Assembly: GCA_024362935.1 (NCBI GenBank)
Contig: JANCRA010000067.1
Coordinates: 2,669,921 to 2,733,920, forward strand
DNA from: Setophaga petechia
Taxonomy: Eukaryota > Chordata > Aves > Passeriformes > Parulidae
DNA: 64,000 nt
Direction of reading: 5' to 3'
The notes beneath the pieces were generated by a model. That model worked only from the letters and a program-made list of their open reading frames with translations. It was not told the origin of the DNA and did not search any database. Below are positions 39,001 to 46,964 of this stretch, one piece after another. The position numbers and the translations under genes were made by a program. Within the stretch, counting starts at the first letter, position 1; every line of letters begins with the position of its first letter.

Positions 39001-42000
39001 AAAAAACACTTTCACTTAAAATTTGACCAGTATGAAAGATGCTGCCTACAATTAAAACATGTTTTCCATGGTCTTACCAGGAAGTAAAACAAATTACCTC
39101 CTAAGAGTTTAATTTTGGGATTGTATCTAGCTCAGGAAATCAACACATAAAGGATATTTTACTGGTATCTACCCTACAGGTATCTAGTCTTTACTTCTGA
39201 ATCAGAGATATTTACAAATATCCAACTAATTCATTCAATTTCCATATCCTCTTCAGCACTATCTAAATGTCATAGTTAAATATTTTAATTTCTCATTATC
39301 ACAAGCCTAATTTTACATTGGAAAAGTTCCTGTAATTAAAAAAAGAAGCATAAAGGAAAAAAATAGGCAAGAAATTTTTAACTGTGCTTTGAAAGCACTT
39401 CTTGATGGAATACAGTCTGATTTGATCAATTCAGAAATGTATTTTCAACTGAAAGCAATTTTCAGTTCCAAACTGCAACTGATTAAATGTGGGGTCTTGG
39501 AAAAACTGGAGTAAAACAGATACTGTGAAGGTAAGCAATCTTCATGGGAAAAATGGAAAACCAAATCTGTCAAGGGGTTTCAAGAATGGGCAAGAATTAT
39601 AAAGGAATTCATTGACCTGAGATCACAGACATGCAGGGGGTGGCTGCCTGAAGTTTTATCTGAAATTCTGAATGAAGCAGAACAATTCCCCAAACTTCCC
39701 CCTTCTTTCCAGCCAGCAGATTTAATAATGCTTTAACATGCAGAAGCCATTTGAACATTATTTGCAAGCCAAACATTTTGTAAAGTGTTGGGAATCACCT
39801 CTGGAGAACTTGCCACTGGTCCAGCCATCATTCCTCTGGCAATGAGACCAGCCCTGGGCCTGGACTTCTCCTTCCCTGTGGATTTCAGCTCCTCAGAAAT
39901 CACAGCTGCTTTTAAATCCTCTTGACTGTCTTTTAATTTCTTGTCCCAAGAACAGGGTAGGTTACTGCTGTGGGTTGTTGTCCCTGTGTGGCATTTTTCA
40001 CTTCTGTGCTGATGTTTTCTGGGTGGAGGGATTTTATCCAGTGGGTTCTCAGCATCATACCTAGAGAGAAGAAAGAGGAAAAGCTTGAAACAGCAAAGTT
40101 ATGCACAAGTAAATGAATAAAACCAGATAATTAGAGCACTGCTGCCAAATTAAGTTCAATTTTACCTTGAAATGGCAATCAAATGCAGCCACTTTTCACC
40201 TACACACTTGGAAGTAGGACTTCAGAACATTATTTCATCATTATTATGTGTCACAATTGGTTATAATATGGGCAACACCATCCTATGATTACTTATTTTG
40301 ATGTAAAAAGGGTTCAGACTGAGAGAAGGGAAATTTACATTGGATATTGGGAAGAAATTCTTCCCTGTGAGGGTGGGCAGGCTCTGGCACAGGGTGCCCA
40401 GAGAAACTGTGGCTGCCCCTGGACCCCTGGCAGTGCCCAAATCCAGGCTGGATGGGGCTTGGAGCAGCCTGGGACAGTGCAAGGTGTCCCTGCCATGGCA
40501 GGGGGTGGAATGAGATGAGCTTTTAGCTCCCTTCCAGCCCAACCCATTCTGGGATTGTATGATTGTGTACCACAGCAGAAAGTACAATTTATTTGTTATA
40601 TCAGACAGGTCCCAAGCTACAACCAGCACCTCCTGTTCCTTCCTCATGTTTGAAAATTTAACACTTTTGCTCACATTCTCTGTTCTCCTATAACTTAGAC
40701 TGACTCTAATGACCCCTCTCACTCTTTGTTCAGCTGTAGAACACTTATTTTAGTCCAAAAACAAAACCACTTTTGTGATGGAAATTATTTAACTGAATAG
40801 TTCCCACCTCCATGTCCATTATAAATTTATAAATTCTTGCCTTTGTAACTCGCCTTCCTTAATACAAGGAAACAAGTCTCTGAACTTGTTTTTCCCTCTG
40901 GGAGATTTTCCTCCATGCTAATTCACTGTAAAGCAGCTCCATAAGTTGAAACATTTTTGTACCACAAAAATGTTCCTTTTATTTAACCCATTTTTCCAGG
41001 AGTGTGTCTCGTGTGATGAGGACACACAGTGTATGATGTGTGTGATGTGTGTGATGCCTTGAGAAGGCTGATTTAGAACAGAGACTGGACAGAGCTAAAG
41101 AATAAAGCAGGGATTTATGAAAAGGCCTCCATGGATGCACCTTGGGCAGCACAAGAGCCCAGCCAGGGCTGCACCCAAGATGAACCAAAATGGCCCCAAA
41201 ATGCACGAGCGCTCCCGGGCTCTCTCCCTGGGATCAGTTCTGCTCCATTTGCATCTTGCAGTTCATTGTCCCATCCCAGCTTTAGCCCAGGCAGTCCCAC
41301 CCTGCTTGTTTTTCTCTCTGCAGCCCACGGGGTTTGTGCTCTTGGGCTGAGATTTGGATCATTTGTCCTTGGTGCCCAGCTGGAGCAGGAATTGTTTTGT
41401 CTCCCTGCTCTGTGCACAGAGCTCACCAGGCCATATATGAAGAACTACAGAACTACAAACTAAAGCAGCACAGAATCTGAAAAATATAAAAGCTAAAACC
41501 TGAGGCATCATGGATGTAAACTGAAGGGAGCCTGATCTGCCTCTGGAATCATCAGGAAAAGCAAGGACTGCTACTCCCAACCCAGCCCCACATAACCCCT
41601 CACTGCCAAGGGTGCTGGCTCAGAGGTTGCTTTAAGTTACAGGCACTGACAGGAACCTCCCAGAGCAAAGTTAAAAGCAAATCAGACTCATTATTAAGAA
41701 ACCAATGCAGAGTCATGTCTGATTAAACTTTCCACCCCTGACAGCATGGTTAAAAGTTACACAGGTGGTTAAAATTAAAACTGATTTCAGGCCCTGCTTG
41801 GCTATCTTGGCAATCCCTGGTTTTCCCTTGCCCAAAGGGGATGGCAAGGGTGAGGATGAGCCTCAGGGCAGAGGGCAGGGTTAGATGGAATATTGGGAAG
41901 AAATTCTTCCCTATGAGGATGGTGAGGCCCTGGCACAGGGTGCCCAGAGCAGCTGTGGCTGCCCCTGGATCCCTGGAAGTGTCCAAGGCCAGGCTGGATG

Positions 42001-45000
42001 GGGCTTGGAGCAAGCTGGGATAGAGGAATAGGATGGAATGAGATGATCTTTAAAGGCCCTTCCAACATTAACAGCACTTGGCACTGCTGTGCCCTCCCAG
42101 AGCAGTGTCAGGGACTCCCCTGTGGGAGAGATCCATGAAAAGGAAAAGATAAAAGCACTAAAAAAATAAAAAAAGGAATGAAAAAAAGAAAAGGGGAAAA
42201 AAAGCCTTTGTACTGCCTCCTTTTCAAGTCTTGCTTCTGAGCTCAACTTAAAACATCTTGGCTTTCTTCCCCTATAAGAAATGACTTCATGGGGTTTTTT
42301 TCAGGCACTGATGCTCAGGCTTGGCTGCTTTGAGCATGTTGCATTTAGGATGAAGAACAAAACCTGATTAATTCCCTGAGGGTGGAGGCTGGGAAGCTGA
42401 ATTACCCATTTTAAAAGCTTCCTATGGAGGTACAGGGCTGTTAATCCTCTCTGAGGCATCAACAAGTGAAAAACTTGGTTACATGCTATTTTCAGGTAAT
42501 TTGTAAGGTCTGAACCTGCATTATTTGTAACAACACTGAATTTAGGACAGCAAAACTGCTTTTGCCTATGTAAGGCATGAATACATTCCTAGTTTGAGCA
42601 CAGGTGGTTTGTTTTACCTCAAAATCTGCTTCAATTTGAGTATTTCCAATGTCAAAGGCATGAAATCTCCTATTTCAATGTGCTTCAGTGACTGAAGGAT
42701 GCAGTTGAGGTTATGAGTCTTTATAATAGGCAGAGAACACAAAAGATCATTTTTGAAGGATAGCTGCACAGGAGATTTTAATAATCTAGAAAATTAAGTT
42801 TGTGTTATGAGGATAACTAATAAAACAAAGTTGAGCTCAAGATATAAATGATGAAACATTTAAAACGCTTTCCCTTTATTAAGCAAAAACAAGTGAATAT
42901 ACAGGACAAAGAGCAATAAATCAGCCAGTACCTGGAGGCCTGAGCTTTGCTGTCATCCAGAGCACTGGCATTGCCATGATCCTCATCCAGGGGGTCAGGG
43001 GGGTGGGATGCTGAGCTCTTACTCTGAGGAGCTGCCAGAGCTGAGCTGGAACCAGAGCTCCTGGAAGTGCCACGGTGCTCCAGGAAGTAATTGGTAATAA
43101 TTTCCAGCAGTGTCTTCAGTGGGTTCTCTTTTGCCTGGCCAAAAAGAGAAAATGTGGGAAATTAATTTGTAGGGAATTCTCAAAGCATGACAGAAGGCTC
43201 ACACACAGTGTGTGCATCTGTGTGCAAACCTTGAGATGAGAAATGCTGACAGAGAAATGCCATGGAATGGACAGATATTACTGAGAGAGAAATGGAACCA
43301 GAAACAAGCTTCAAATAAGACCTGGATACTTTGGAGAAATAGAACTGTGAAAGATGCATTGTAATAGGACCCACAAGGGGTAATTTTAAATTATTGGCTT
43401 TAAGGCATTTACAGCATAGTGTGGCTAAAGCTGATAGGCCAAGAAACAATTTATAATCTATTGTAATTAGGAAATAGTTGGCTTCTGATTGTGCTGGTGT
43501 GAATGACAACATCTGTATTGTCTCACCCTTCACATGAGACTGAAAATGGAATAAAAGATTTTAAAACACCTCTCAGTTCGCCCATCTCTGGGTCTAAAAA
43601 GGGAATAATCTGACAATAAAGTTCTTGGTGATTACTGAAATGCTGTAGTATTAGTGTGGCTGCAGGGCATGATTTTTACAGTGTACAGCCACTGAACATT
43701 TTAACTGTTTCCTAGAGTTACCTGAGGGTGCATCCCAGGAGTGACTGTACAAACAATCCAGGGAAATGGAAGATGGCAACTAGAGAATGTCAAGAGCTCA
43801 AAGGTGCTGCTGTGTTTAGTGAAGGAAGCAGGACACAAAAAAGCAACCTGTCATTGGTTATTTCTGACCCTCATTTTAGCTAAATATTCCAAAATGGGGA
43901 AACTGTGCTAGAATGCACCCTTGCTGATGAGAAGGTTTTTTTCAAGTGGCATTTATAGACTTTATATGAAGATACCAAAAGCATTGCGGTGCCTCAAGTT
44001 ATGAGTGAACTGTTTATATTGCATTTCCAGGGATAATAAATACCAGAAGTGTAATTTCCATCTGCTGTGCCACATATAAAGCTGCAAATGGAAATGGGCA
44101 TGCAAGGACACTGGCACATGGTGCCAGGGGTTCCCTCACCTTGTTCTGTTTGTACAGGGAGTGCAGGTGCAGGACATTCCTGAGCTCATTCCTGTTATTG
44201 ATGCTGAGTGCAGAGCGGGGAAGCTCCCGGTCCATGGTGCTGATGGTTTTCTTCAAACCCTGAGAAGGAAAAATGTCAGAGCCCAAAGCTTTTACTCTGG
44301 GTTTTGTTGGGTTTGTGGATGGCAGCAGTTTGTAACCAGGAAACCCTCACAACCTGTTCTGTAGTGGTACAACCTTGAATTATAGCAGCAGGATGTGAGA
44401 ATAATTGAGGTGGCTGCATGAGATGGAAATTGCAGAACAGAGAAAAAACAAAAACCTCTGTGCAGGTGACTTCAGCTGCTAAACAGCCTCCTAAGACTGA
44501 TGGACTGTATAAAAGGCCCTGAGCTGAAGTTATTCCAGGCAGCCTCAGGTTGGAAATTGTGGGAACCCAGGACATCCCTCTGGCTGTCCTGGATGGCCCA
44601 GACCCCTGCCAGGGGGCTCAGAGACCCTGGCACAGAGCCCGAGGCCCCTGTGGGTTTGATTATGACTCATGGAGCAAATCACCAACCTTAGATGAAGATC
44701 AGCAAGCCACGACAGTTTAGGCAGAATAACAGTGAAGTTACCATGGGGTGGAAAAGTAGATTTTGGGGTTTCTGGTATGGGGGTTCAGGAGGCAAGATGG
44801 AGGGAACTGAGTGTGTTCAGCCTTTCTCCTTCTTGGCCTCCATCTTCTGCTGTGATGTTGGCACTTTTAGATTGGTTTAGAGTAGAAGCTCACTGTCTAA
44901 CATAGGTGATGGTATTGGACAGTAATTGTAAACATTGTACATGTAGTTTTTAGTATAAAGACATAACACCACCCCATGGGCAGGCAGAGTGCCTGGAACT

Positions 45001-46759
45001 GTCCTGCTGGATGGACCTCAGCAGGGCAGGAGAAAATTTTTTATAGATAAGAAACAATAAACAACCTTGAGACCAAGAACTGAAGAACTCTGACTCCTTC
45101 AAGCACTCAGGCTGGGAAAAGAGACTTTCAACATTTTTAGGGTCACAGCAACCAAAAGATCCTGAGAGGAAATCAGTCAGATCTTCATGGTATCAGCTGG
45201 TTTGGGGTCTTCATCTTTCAGTCTGTGGTCAGCACCCATGGGACCCTCAAAGATAAAACCCATGAGCATCTCAGTCTCTGGGGGGAGACACTGATTTATT
45301 GTGAGCTGGATCCCAAAATAATTTGAGTGGTACAACACCAGGATGCTATTTTGAGAGAGAAAGCCCTGATTCCTTCTGTGGAGGGTTATTGGCACAACAA
45401 AGGATTTCTTTTTCTGCTGACAGAGTGTCTGGCTCAGATTTATGAAATTGAGGGCAAGCTGTGGTAAATAAATGATCATCATCCCTGTAGGCTCTGATGT
45501 GTGTGAAAGATCTGGGGGGAGCAGAAACACAAAGGAAAATGTGAATTTGGAGACAGGATGCAGAACATGAGACTGAGGTTTGTGTAACACTTAATGGGAC
45601 AGTGGCTGCTTAATTTCTGATATAACTCATTCCTGACACAGGGGGTCCAACATCAGCAATATTTCCTGAGGATTGAACATAAATACAAAGTAGGTGCTGC
45701 TATATGGAAATGTGAAGGTGGTTTCCAGTCTGCTCCATCCCACACTCCCCACATGCCTGTGAAGTCCAAAATTCACTTTATAATATTACACTTGTGACAG
45801 GTACAATGGTTTCTTTCCTCCCTTTATCTCAATTCCTTTCCCCGCTGCCAAAAAAATGGAGTTTCTGCTGAGATTATTACTGAAAACTGGGGGGGAAAAA
45901 TGCATGTTAGCAGTTTCTCTGAAACTGTGGCCTTTTGCCTTAATTAAAAAAAAAAAAAGTATTATTTTAAAATAATATTAAAAGTATATAAAATATAATT
46001 ATATTTATAATATATATTTTTGCAATAAAATTCTATTAAAATATAAAATATATAATTATACTAAATAATTATAAAGAATTATATAAATATAATTTATAAC
46101 TAATATAATATAAATTTATATATAAACAGATATAATATGATATATTATATAAAATAATTATATTGTATATTTTATATAGAATTACATTAAAATAATTCAA
46201 AATAGTTTTTTTTAAATAGGCTTTGTATGCCTCTTGCAAATAGAAGAACAACAGCAAAACAGGCAATTAACGAAGGAAAAAAAAAAATTTAATTAATTTT
46301 TTTTAAACCCAAAAACCCGCAAAGAACACGAAAAACCAAACTGAAAGTGCGTTTCTCGATTAAATTCCCAGTCCCGCAGGCGTGCGCGGGTACGGATGGG
46401 ATTCCCCAGAGCAGGAGGAAGCAGCTCCATCCCCGGCAATAAAAGGGCACTGTGGGAGATGTAGTCCAGCCGCTCACCCCGGAGCTTCCCCCGTTCCCAC
46501 CCAGCTGATTTCGGTCCGGATAAACCCCCGAGCATCCCTAAATTCCCCTTTTTCCCGGAGCATCCCAAATTCCCTTTTTCCCGGAGCATCCCAAATCCCC
46601 CTTTTCCCGGAGCGTCCCAAATTCCTCTTTTCCGGAGCATCCCCGAATCCCCCATTTCCCCGCTGCCATCCCGGCAGGAAAAGCGCTCAAGTTTACCTTT
46701 CTACTGAGAAACTCTCTCACCAGTGATGCGGCCACTTCTTCCACCAGGGCGTTGTCCAT
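12010..46759 (-). CDS. MINDY4: MINDY4 deubiquitinase gene, 13 coding exons seen, 3' end missing
   Basis: Gene-level span. MINDY4 (FAM188B) belongs to the MINDY family of papain-fold cysteine deubiquitinases, which cleave polyubiquitin and prefer Lys48 linkages. Thirteen exons sum to 1742 coding bases (580 codons plus 2 bases) and every junction is GT-AG with matching phase. The protein has a conserved N terminus (exons 1-2), a poorly conserved and probably disordered linker rich in Ser, Lys and Glu (exons 3-5), then the catalytic domain (exons 7-13). It contains the motif [11 protein letters not shown] with the nucleophile Cys at about residue 455, and Gln at about 449, the position of the oxyanion-hole Gln in the family. 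The histidine region is not in the window and should lie left of base 1. One segment between exons 5 and 6 was not located. Residue numbers assume exon 5 joins exon 6 directly. Homology is judged by eye and memory, not by a database search. Confidence 0.93.
12373..12438 (-). CDS. MINDY4: MINDY4 exon 12
   Basis: Twenty-two codons, phase 0 to phase 0. Acceptor is cttcccag|CTAATA and donor is CACCAG|gtattg. It encodes [20 protein letters not shown] plus HQ, matching the family block LxLHS.TxYEDL. An intronic minisatellite occupies most of the gap to exon 11. Confidence 0.95.
12817..13738. repeat. 111-143 bp minisatellite between MINDY4 exons 11 and 12
   Basis: Eight copies marked by ggtttgtacctat or ggtttgcacctat starting near 12824, 12937, 13048, 13189, 13300, 13413, 13526 and 13669. 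Spacings are 113, 111, 141, 111, 113, 113 and 143. The long units carry one extra ~30 bp block (ttaaattcctatttaacatg), itself a shorter internal repeat. Confidence 0.93.
14339..14402 (-). CDS. MINDY4: MINDY4 exon 11
   Basis: 64 bases, phase 2 in and phase 0 out. Acceptor is cccttcag|GCCATC and donor is GAAACT|gtaagg. It encodes [20 protein letters not shown], matching the conserved [12 protein letters not shown] block. Confidence 0.95.
14884..15288 (+). mobile_element. Solo LTR, 6 bp target duplication, ends TG...TA
   Basis: From TGTCACATTC to ATACAATA, flanked by identical atttta at 14878-14883 and 15289-15294. AATAAA lies ~75 bases before the 3' end. Related to the copy at 30040-30467, which defines the same 3' boundary. 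Confidence 0.82.
15756..16174 (-). mobile_element. Solo LTR, 6 bp target duplication
   Basis: 419 bp on the minus strand, flanked by identical catttc at 15750-15755 and 16175-16180. It lies in opposite orientation to the LTR at 14884-15288, in the same MINDY4 intron and close to exon 10. Confidence 0.88.
16260..16361 (-). CDS. MINDY4: MINDY4 exon 10
   Basis: 102 bases, phase 2 in and phase 2 out. Acceptor is gactgcag|TTGTC and donor is GCATT|gtgagt. It encodes [20 protein letters not shown] followed by [13 protein letters not shown], closely matching the helical part of the catalytic domain. It lies 85 bases from a solo LTR that ends at 16174. Confidence 0.95.
16522..16700 (-). mobile_element. 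CR1 LINE 3' fragment
   Basis: Antisense CR1 starting at the tail (acagaatcacagaatttc) and passing through ggttggaagaaacctttaag and gggatggtgactccaccacc. Degraded CR1-like sequence may continue to about 16965. Confidence 0.82.
16975..20100. other. Intron of MINDY4 between exons 10 and 9, no feature seen
   Basis: AT-rich unique-looking sequence. I see no exon, RNA gene or recognisable repeat beyond short A and T runs and a CT repeat near 19930. Open frames here lack conserved motifs. Confidence 0.6.
20103..20191 (-). CDS. MINDY4: MINDY4 exon 9 (catalytic cysteine)
   Basis: 89 bases, phase 0 in and phase 2 out. Acceptor is ttcccccag|GGTGG and donor is ACCCG|gtaagg. It opens with [18 protein letters not shown]. 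The Cys in GGPC is the nucleophile of the MINDY family, so the active site is intact here and the gene does not look like a pseudogene. Confidence 0.97.
20640..20940. repeat. Repeat copy A with short tandem repeat
   Basis: Sequence from about 20660 to 20800 recurs ~791 bases to the right (21450-21600). It is followed at 20831-20925 by about three and a half copies of a 24-26 base unit, cattccagatgtgtccacc plus tgctgga. Confidence 0.8.
21150..21690. mobile_element. LTR-like interspersed repeat, copy B
   Basis: Contains gggtttggtttgccaattt and ccctggccaatgcaccaatg, a pattern I associate with songbird LTRs. The right part (21440-21690) is the second copy of the 20640 segment, with its own two copies of the cattccagatgtgtc unit. 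Boundaries and class are uncertain. Confidence 0.45.
22274..22390 (-). CDS. MINDY4: MINDY4 exon 8 (oxyanion Gln)
   Basis: Thirty-nine codons, phase 0 to phase 0. Acceptor is ttatag|GAATTA and donor is AAAAAG|gtactg. The product contains [19 protein letters not shown] and ends KYGIVQKK. The Gln in IVQ lies six residues before the catalytic Cys, as in MINDY1, where the matching Gln helps form the oxyanion hole. Start of the catalytic domain. Confidence 0.96.
23371..23480 (-). CDS. MINDY4: MINDY4 exon 7
   Basis: 110 bases, phase 1 in and phase 0 out. Acceptor is ctttcag|TTGATG and donor is GCAAAA|gtaaga. It encodes [20 protein letters not shown], then a helix-like stretch ending [10 protein letters not shown] that leads into the catalytic domain. 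The DVEDE block and the SKAID..LAK block match the family. Confidence 0.93.
23817..23875 (-). CDS. MINDY4: MINDY4 exon 6 (short)
   Basis: 59 bases, phase 2 in and phase 1 out. Acceptor is catgtag|GAGG and donor is TTGG|gtaagt. It encodes [19 protein letters not shown] plus split codons, corresponding to the weakly conserved stretch just before the DVEDE motif. It is phase-compatible with exon 5 directly, or with an unseen exon whose length is a multiple of three. Confidence 0.85.
23989..24090. repeat. TG/TA/GA compound microsatellite
   Basis: Runs of tg, then (ta)n, (ga)n and again (ta)n, in the intron just upstream of MINDY4 exon 6. Confidence 0.93.
24100..25520. other. Large MINDY4 intron, no feature seen
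   Basis: AT-rich intronic sequence just upstream of exon 6. No exon, RNA gene or clear repeat recognised. Confidence 0.55.
25525..25640 (+). mobile_element. CR1 LINE 3' end
   Basis: Sense CR1 3' end: ccaaggccaggttggacagg, then gatctttaaggtcctttcc, then the typical attctgtg tail, which is greatly expanded to its right. Confidence 0.85.
25630..26046. repeat. Expanded CR1 tail, (tgattctg)-type array
   Basis: About 415 bases built from gtgattct, gtgatttt and gggattt units, continuous with the CR1 tail. The minus strand is open for 145 codons of Ser/Gln/Asn/His repeats (SQNHKITE type). That frame is a repeat artefact. Confidence 0.93.
26050..28735. other. Large MINDY4 intron, little recognisable content
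   Basis: Only a worn antisense CR1 trace near 28170-28230 (ttccacagagtcatggaat). Otherwise no exon or repeat recognised. A splice-like pair near 27590-27630 on the minus strand frames only 22-25 bases and breaks phase. Confidence 0.55.
29793..29902 (+). mobile_element. Truncated LTR 3' piece inside the array
   Basis: Matches the last ~110 bases of the LTR at 30040-30467 and is followed by the same array sequence (ctcctgggctgctcc). It looks copied together with the array rather than separately inserted. Confidence 0.82.
30040..30467 (+). mobile_element. Solo LTR inside the ~140 bp array
   Basis: From TGTGGCATTC to ATACAATA, flanked by ctccag and ctcctg (one mismatch), both array sequence. 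Contains ggccaatcaggg and an AATAAA before the 3' end. Same subfamily as 14884-15288. Confidence 0.82.
32663..33120. mobile_element. 458 bp interspersed element, copy 1
   Basis: Ends are near-inverted (TAATGCC...GGCATCA) and the flanks gaaa/gaaa suggest a 4 bp target duplication. About 95% identical to 41052-41510. A solo LTR is the simplest reading. Frames within it (up to 170 codons on the minus strand) are not matched by known motifs. Confidence 0.65.
34930..35075 (+). mobile_element. CR1 LINE 3' fragment
   Basis: Sense CR1 end with ggttggaccaggtgatcctt, gaggtcctttccacc and the short tail gagattctgtgattt. CR1-like sequence may start earlier, near 34770. Confidence 0.78.
35926..36546 (-). 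mobile_element. Solo LTR with internal AT microsatellite, 6 bp target duplication
   Basis: Identical ctctgc flanks at 35920-35925 and 36547-36552. Minus-strand LTR of the same superfamily as 15756-16174, but 621 bp instead of ~420 because the AT-rich region has expanded. Confidence 0.87.
36001..36290. repeat. (TATAT/TTATA)n microsatellite inside the LTR
   Basis: About 290 bases of attatatt and actatatt pentamer-type repeat, nearly perfect over the last 150 bases. Tyr/Ile/Leu frames of 60-77 codons here are artefacts. Confidence 0.95.
36798..37540 (-). mobile_element. Long CR1 LINE 3' fragment
   Basis: Antisense CR1 of about 740 bases. It runs from the tail (ggttgggaaagatctctcag, ccaagtgccacatccacaca) through the C/T-rich 3' region toward the end of the reverse-transcriptase frame (ctccaggatttgaggtgtgg, cctggccacctgggcactcc). 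No intact frame. This is the longest CR1 piece in the window. Confidence 0.85.
38409..38827 (-). CDS. MINDY4: MINDY4 exon 5 (long linker exon)
   Basis: 419 bases, phase 0 in and phase 2 out. Acceptor is cttgcag|GATCC and donor is CACAG|gtgaga. It starts [20 protein letters not shown], which aligns loosely with the mammalian linker, then becomes rich in Ser, Lys, Arg and Glu, as expected for a disordered region. Two charged stretches, near EERERAK-like and [14 protein letters not shown] sequence, could be helical. The next exon found is 14.5 kb away, and a segment known in mammals is absent between them. Confidence 0.88.
39799..40060 (-). CDS. MINDY4: MINDY4 exon 4
   Basis: 262 bases, phase 2 in and phase 0 out. 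Acceptor is ctctctag|GTATG and donor is CCAGAG|gtgatt. Most of the product is a charged linker, but its end, [19 protein letters not shown], matches a conserved island of the family and fixes the frame. Confidence 0.92.
40315..40570 (+). mobile_element. CR1 LINE 3' fragment
   Basis: Sense CR1: ttgggaagaaattcttccct, cagggtgcccagagaaactg, ggatggggcttggagcagcc and the tail near attctgggattgtatgattg. Confidence 0.88.
41052..41510. mobile_element. 459 bp interspersed element, copy 2
   Basis: Starts TGATGCC and ends GGCATCA, same orientation as copy 1 at 32663. It abuts a short tgtgatg repeat on the left, and no clear target duplication is visible. Confidence 0.65.
41860..42070 (+). mobile_element. 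CR1 LINE 3' fragment
   Basis: Sense CR1 covering nearly the same segment as 40315-40570 but with little tail, ending gatctttaaaggcccttcca. Confidence 0.86.
42932..43134 (-). CDS. MINDY4: MINDY4 exon 3
   Basis: 203 bases, phase 0 in and phase 2 out. It begins [20 protein letters not shown], which follows the vertebrate pattern, then runs into a low-conservation Ser/Pro/Asp-rich linker. Acceptor is tggccag|GCA and donor is CCAG|gtactg. Confidence 0.92.
44140..44259 (-). CDS. MINDY4: MINDY4 exon 2
   Basis: Forty codons, phase 0 to phase 0. The acceptor is a pyrimidine run ending in cag and the donor is AAG|gtgagg. The product begins [10 protein letters not shown] and contains [15 protein letters not shown], matching the conserved second block of vertebrate MINDY4. 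The 2.4 kb intron to exon 1 contains an LTR-like element, an AT-rich stretch and a small minisatellite. Confidence 0.95.
44558..45167 (+). mobile_element. Probable solo LTR in MINDY4 intron 1
   Basis: Starts TGTGGGAACC and contains ggaggcaagatggaggg, gtataaagacataacacc and ataagaaacaataaacaacc followed by ctgaagaactctgactcc, a layout like other bird LTRs. Possible target duplication ggaaat at 44552-44557 and 45168-45173, though the 3' end would then not be CA. Confidence 0.55.
45945..46215. repeat. AT-rich low-complexity stretch in intron 1
   Basis: Almost only A and T (tataattata-type), close to the CpG island. No exon signal seen. Confidence 0.85.
46530..46655. repeat. 26 bp minisatellite in intron 1 CpG island
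   Basis: Five imperfect copies of a ~26 base unit with the core ggagcatcccaaattcc followed by a C/T run. Copies start near 46530, 46558, 46583, 46609 and 46634. It lies just inside intron 1 of MINDY4, about 45 bases from exon 1. Confidence 0.85.
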
Positions 46760-46960
46760 GTTTTAAGGCGAAAAAGGCGGATTTGGGGCGCGGGGGTGCG
46801 GCCGGGCCGGGGCAGCCCCGCGGCGGGACGGAGCCCGCGGGGAGGCGGCGCTGGGGAGGGAGCGCGGCATGGGGAACACCGAGAGCGCCGCCCGCGGCAC
46901 GGAGGGAGGCACGGAGGGAGGGAGGGAGGCGGAGGGATTGGGGATGGAGAGAAGTTGTAG
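46660..46960 (-). promoter_or_regulatory. CpG-rich promoter region of MINDY4
   Basis: GC-rich and CpG-rich sequence covers exon 1 and the ~200 bases upstream of the ATG, with several GC-box-like runs (gggcgg, ccgcccgc) and no TATA box at the expected place. CpG enrichment continues into intron 1 to about 46375. This is the usual form of a vertebrate housekeeping promoter. The exact transcription start cannot be read from sequence alone. Confidence 0.7.
46697..46759 (-). CDS. MINDY4: MINDY4 exon 1 (start codon)
   Basis: Encodes 21 residues starting [17 protein letters not shown], nearly identical to the mammalian MINDY4 N terminus. The ATG at 46759-46757 has A at -3 and G at +4, a strong Kozak context. 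The donor follows directly (AAAG|gtaaac) and leaves phase 0. The exon lies in a CpG-rich region. A frame reading on into the intron (to about 46538) is a read-through shadow. Confidence 0.95.
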
Positions 46961-46964
46961 GAAA

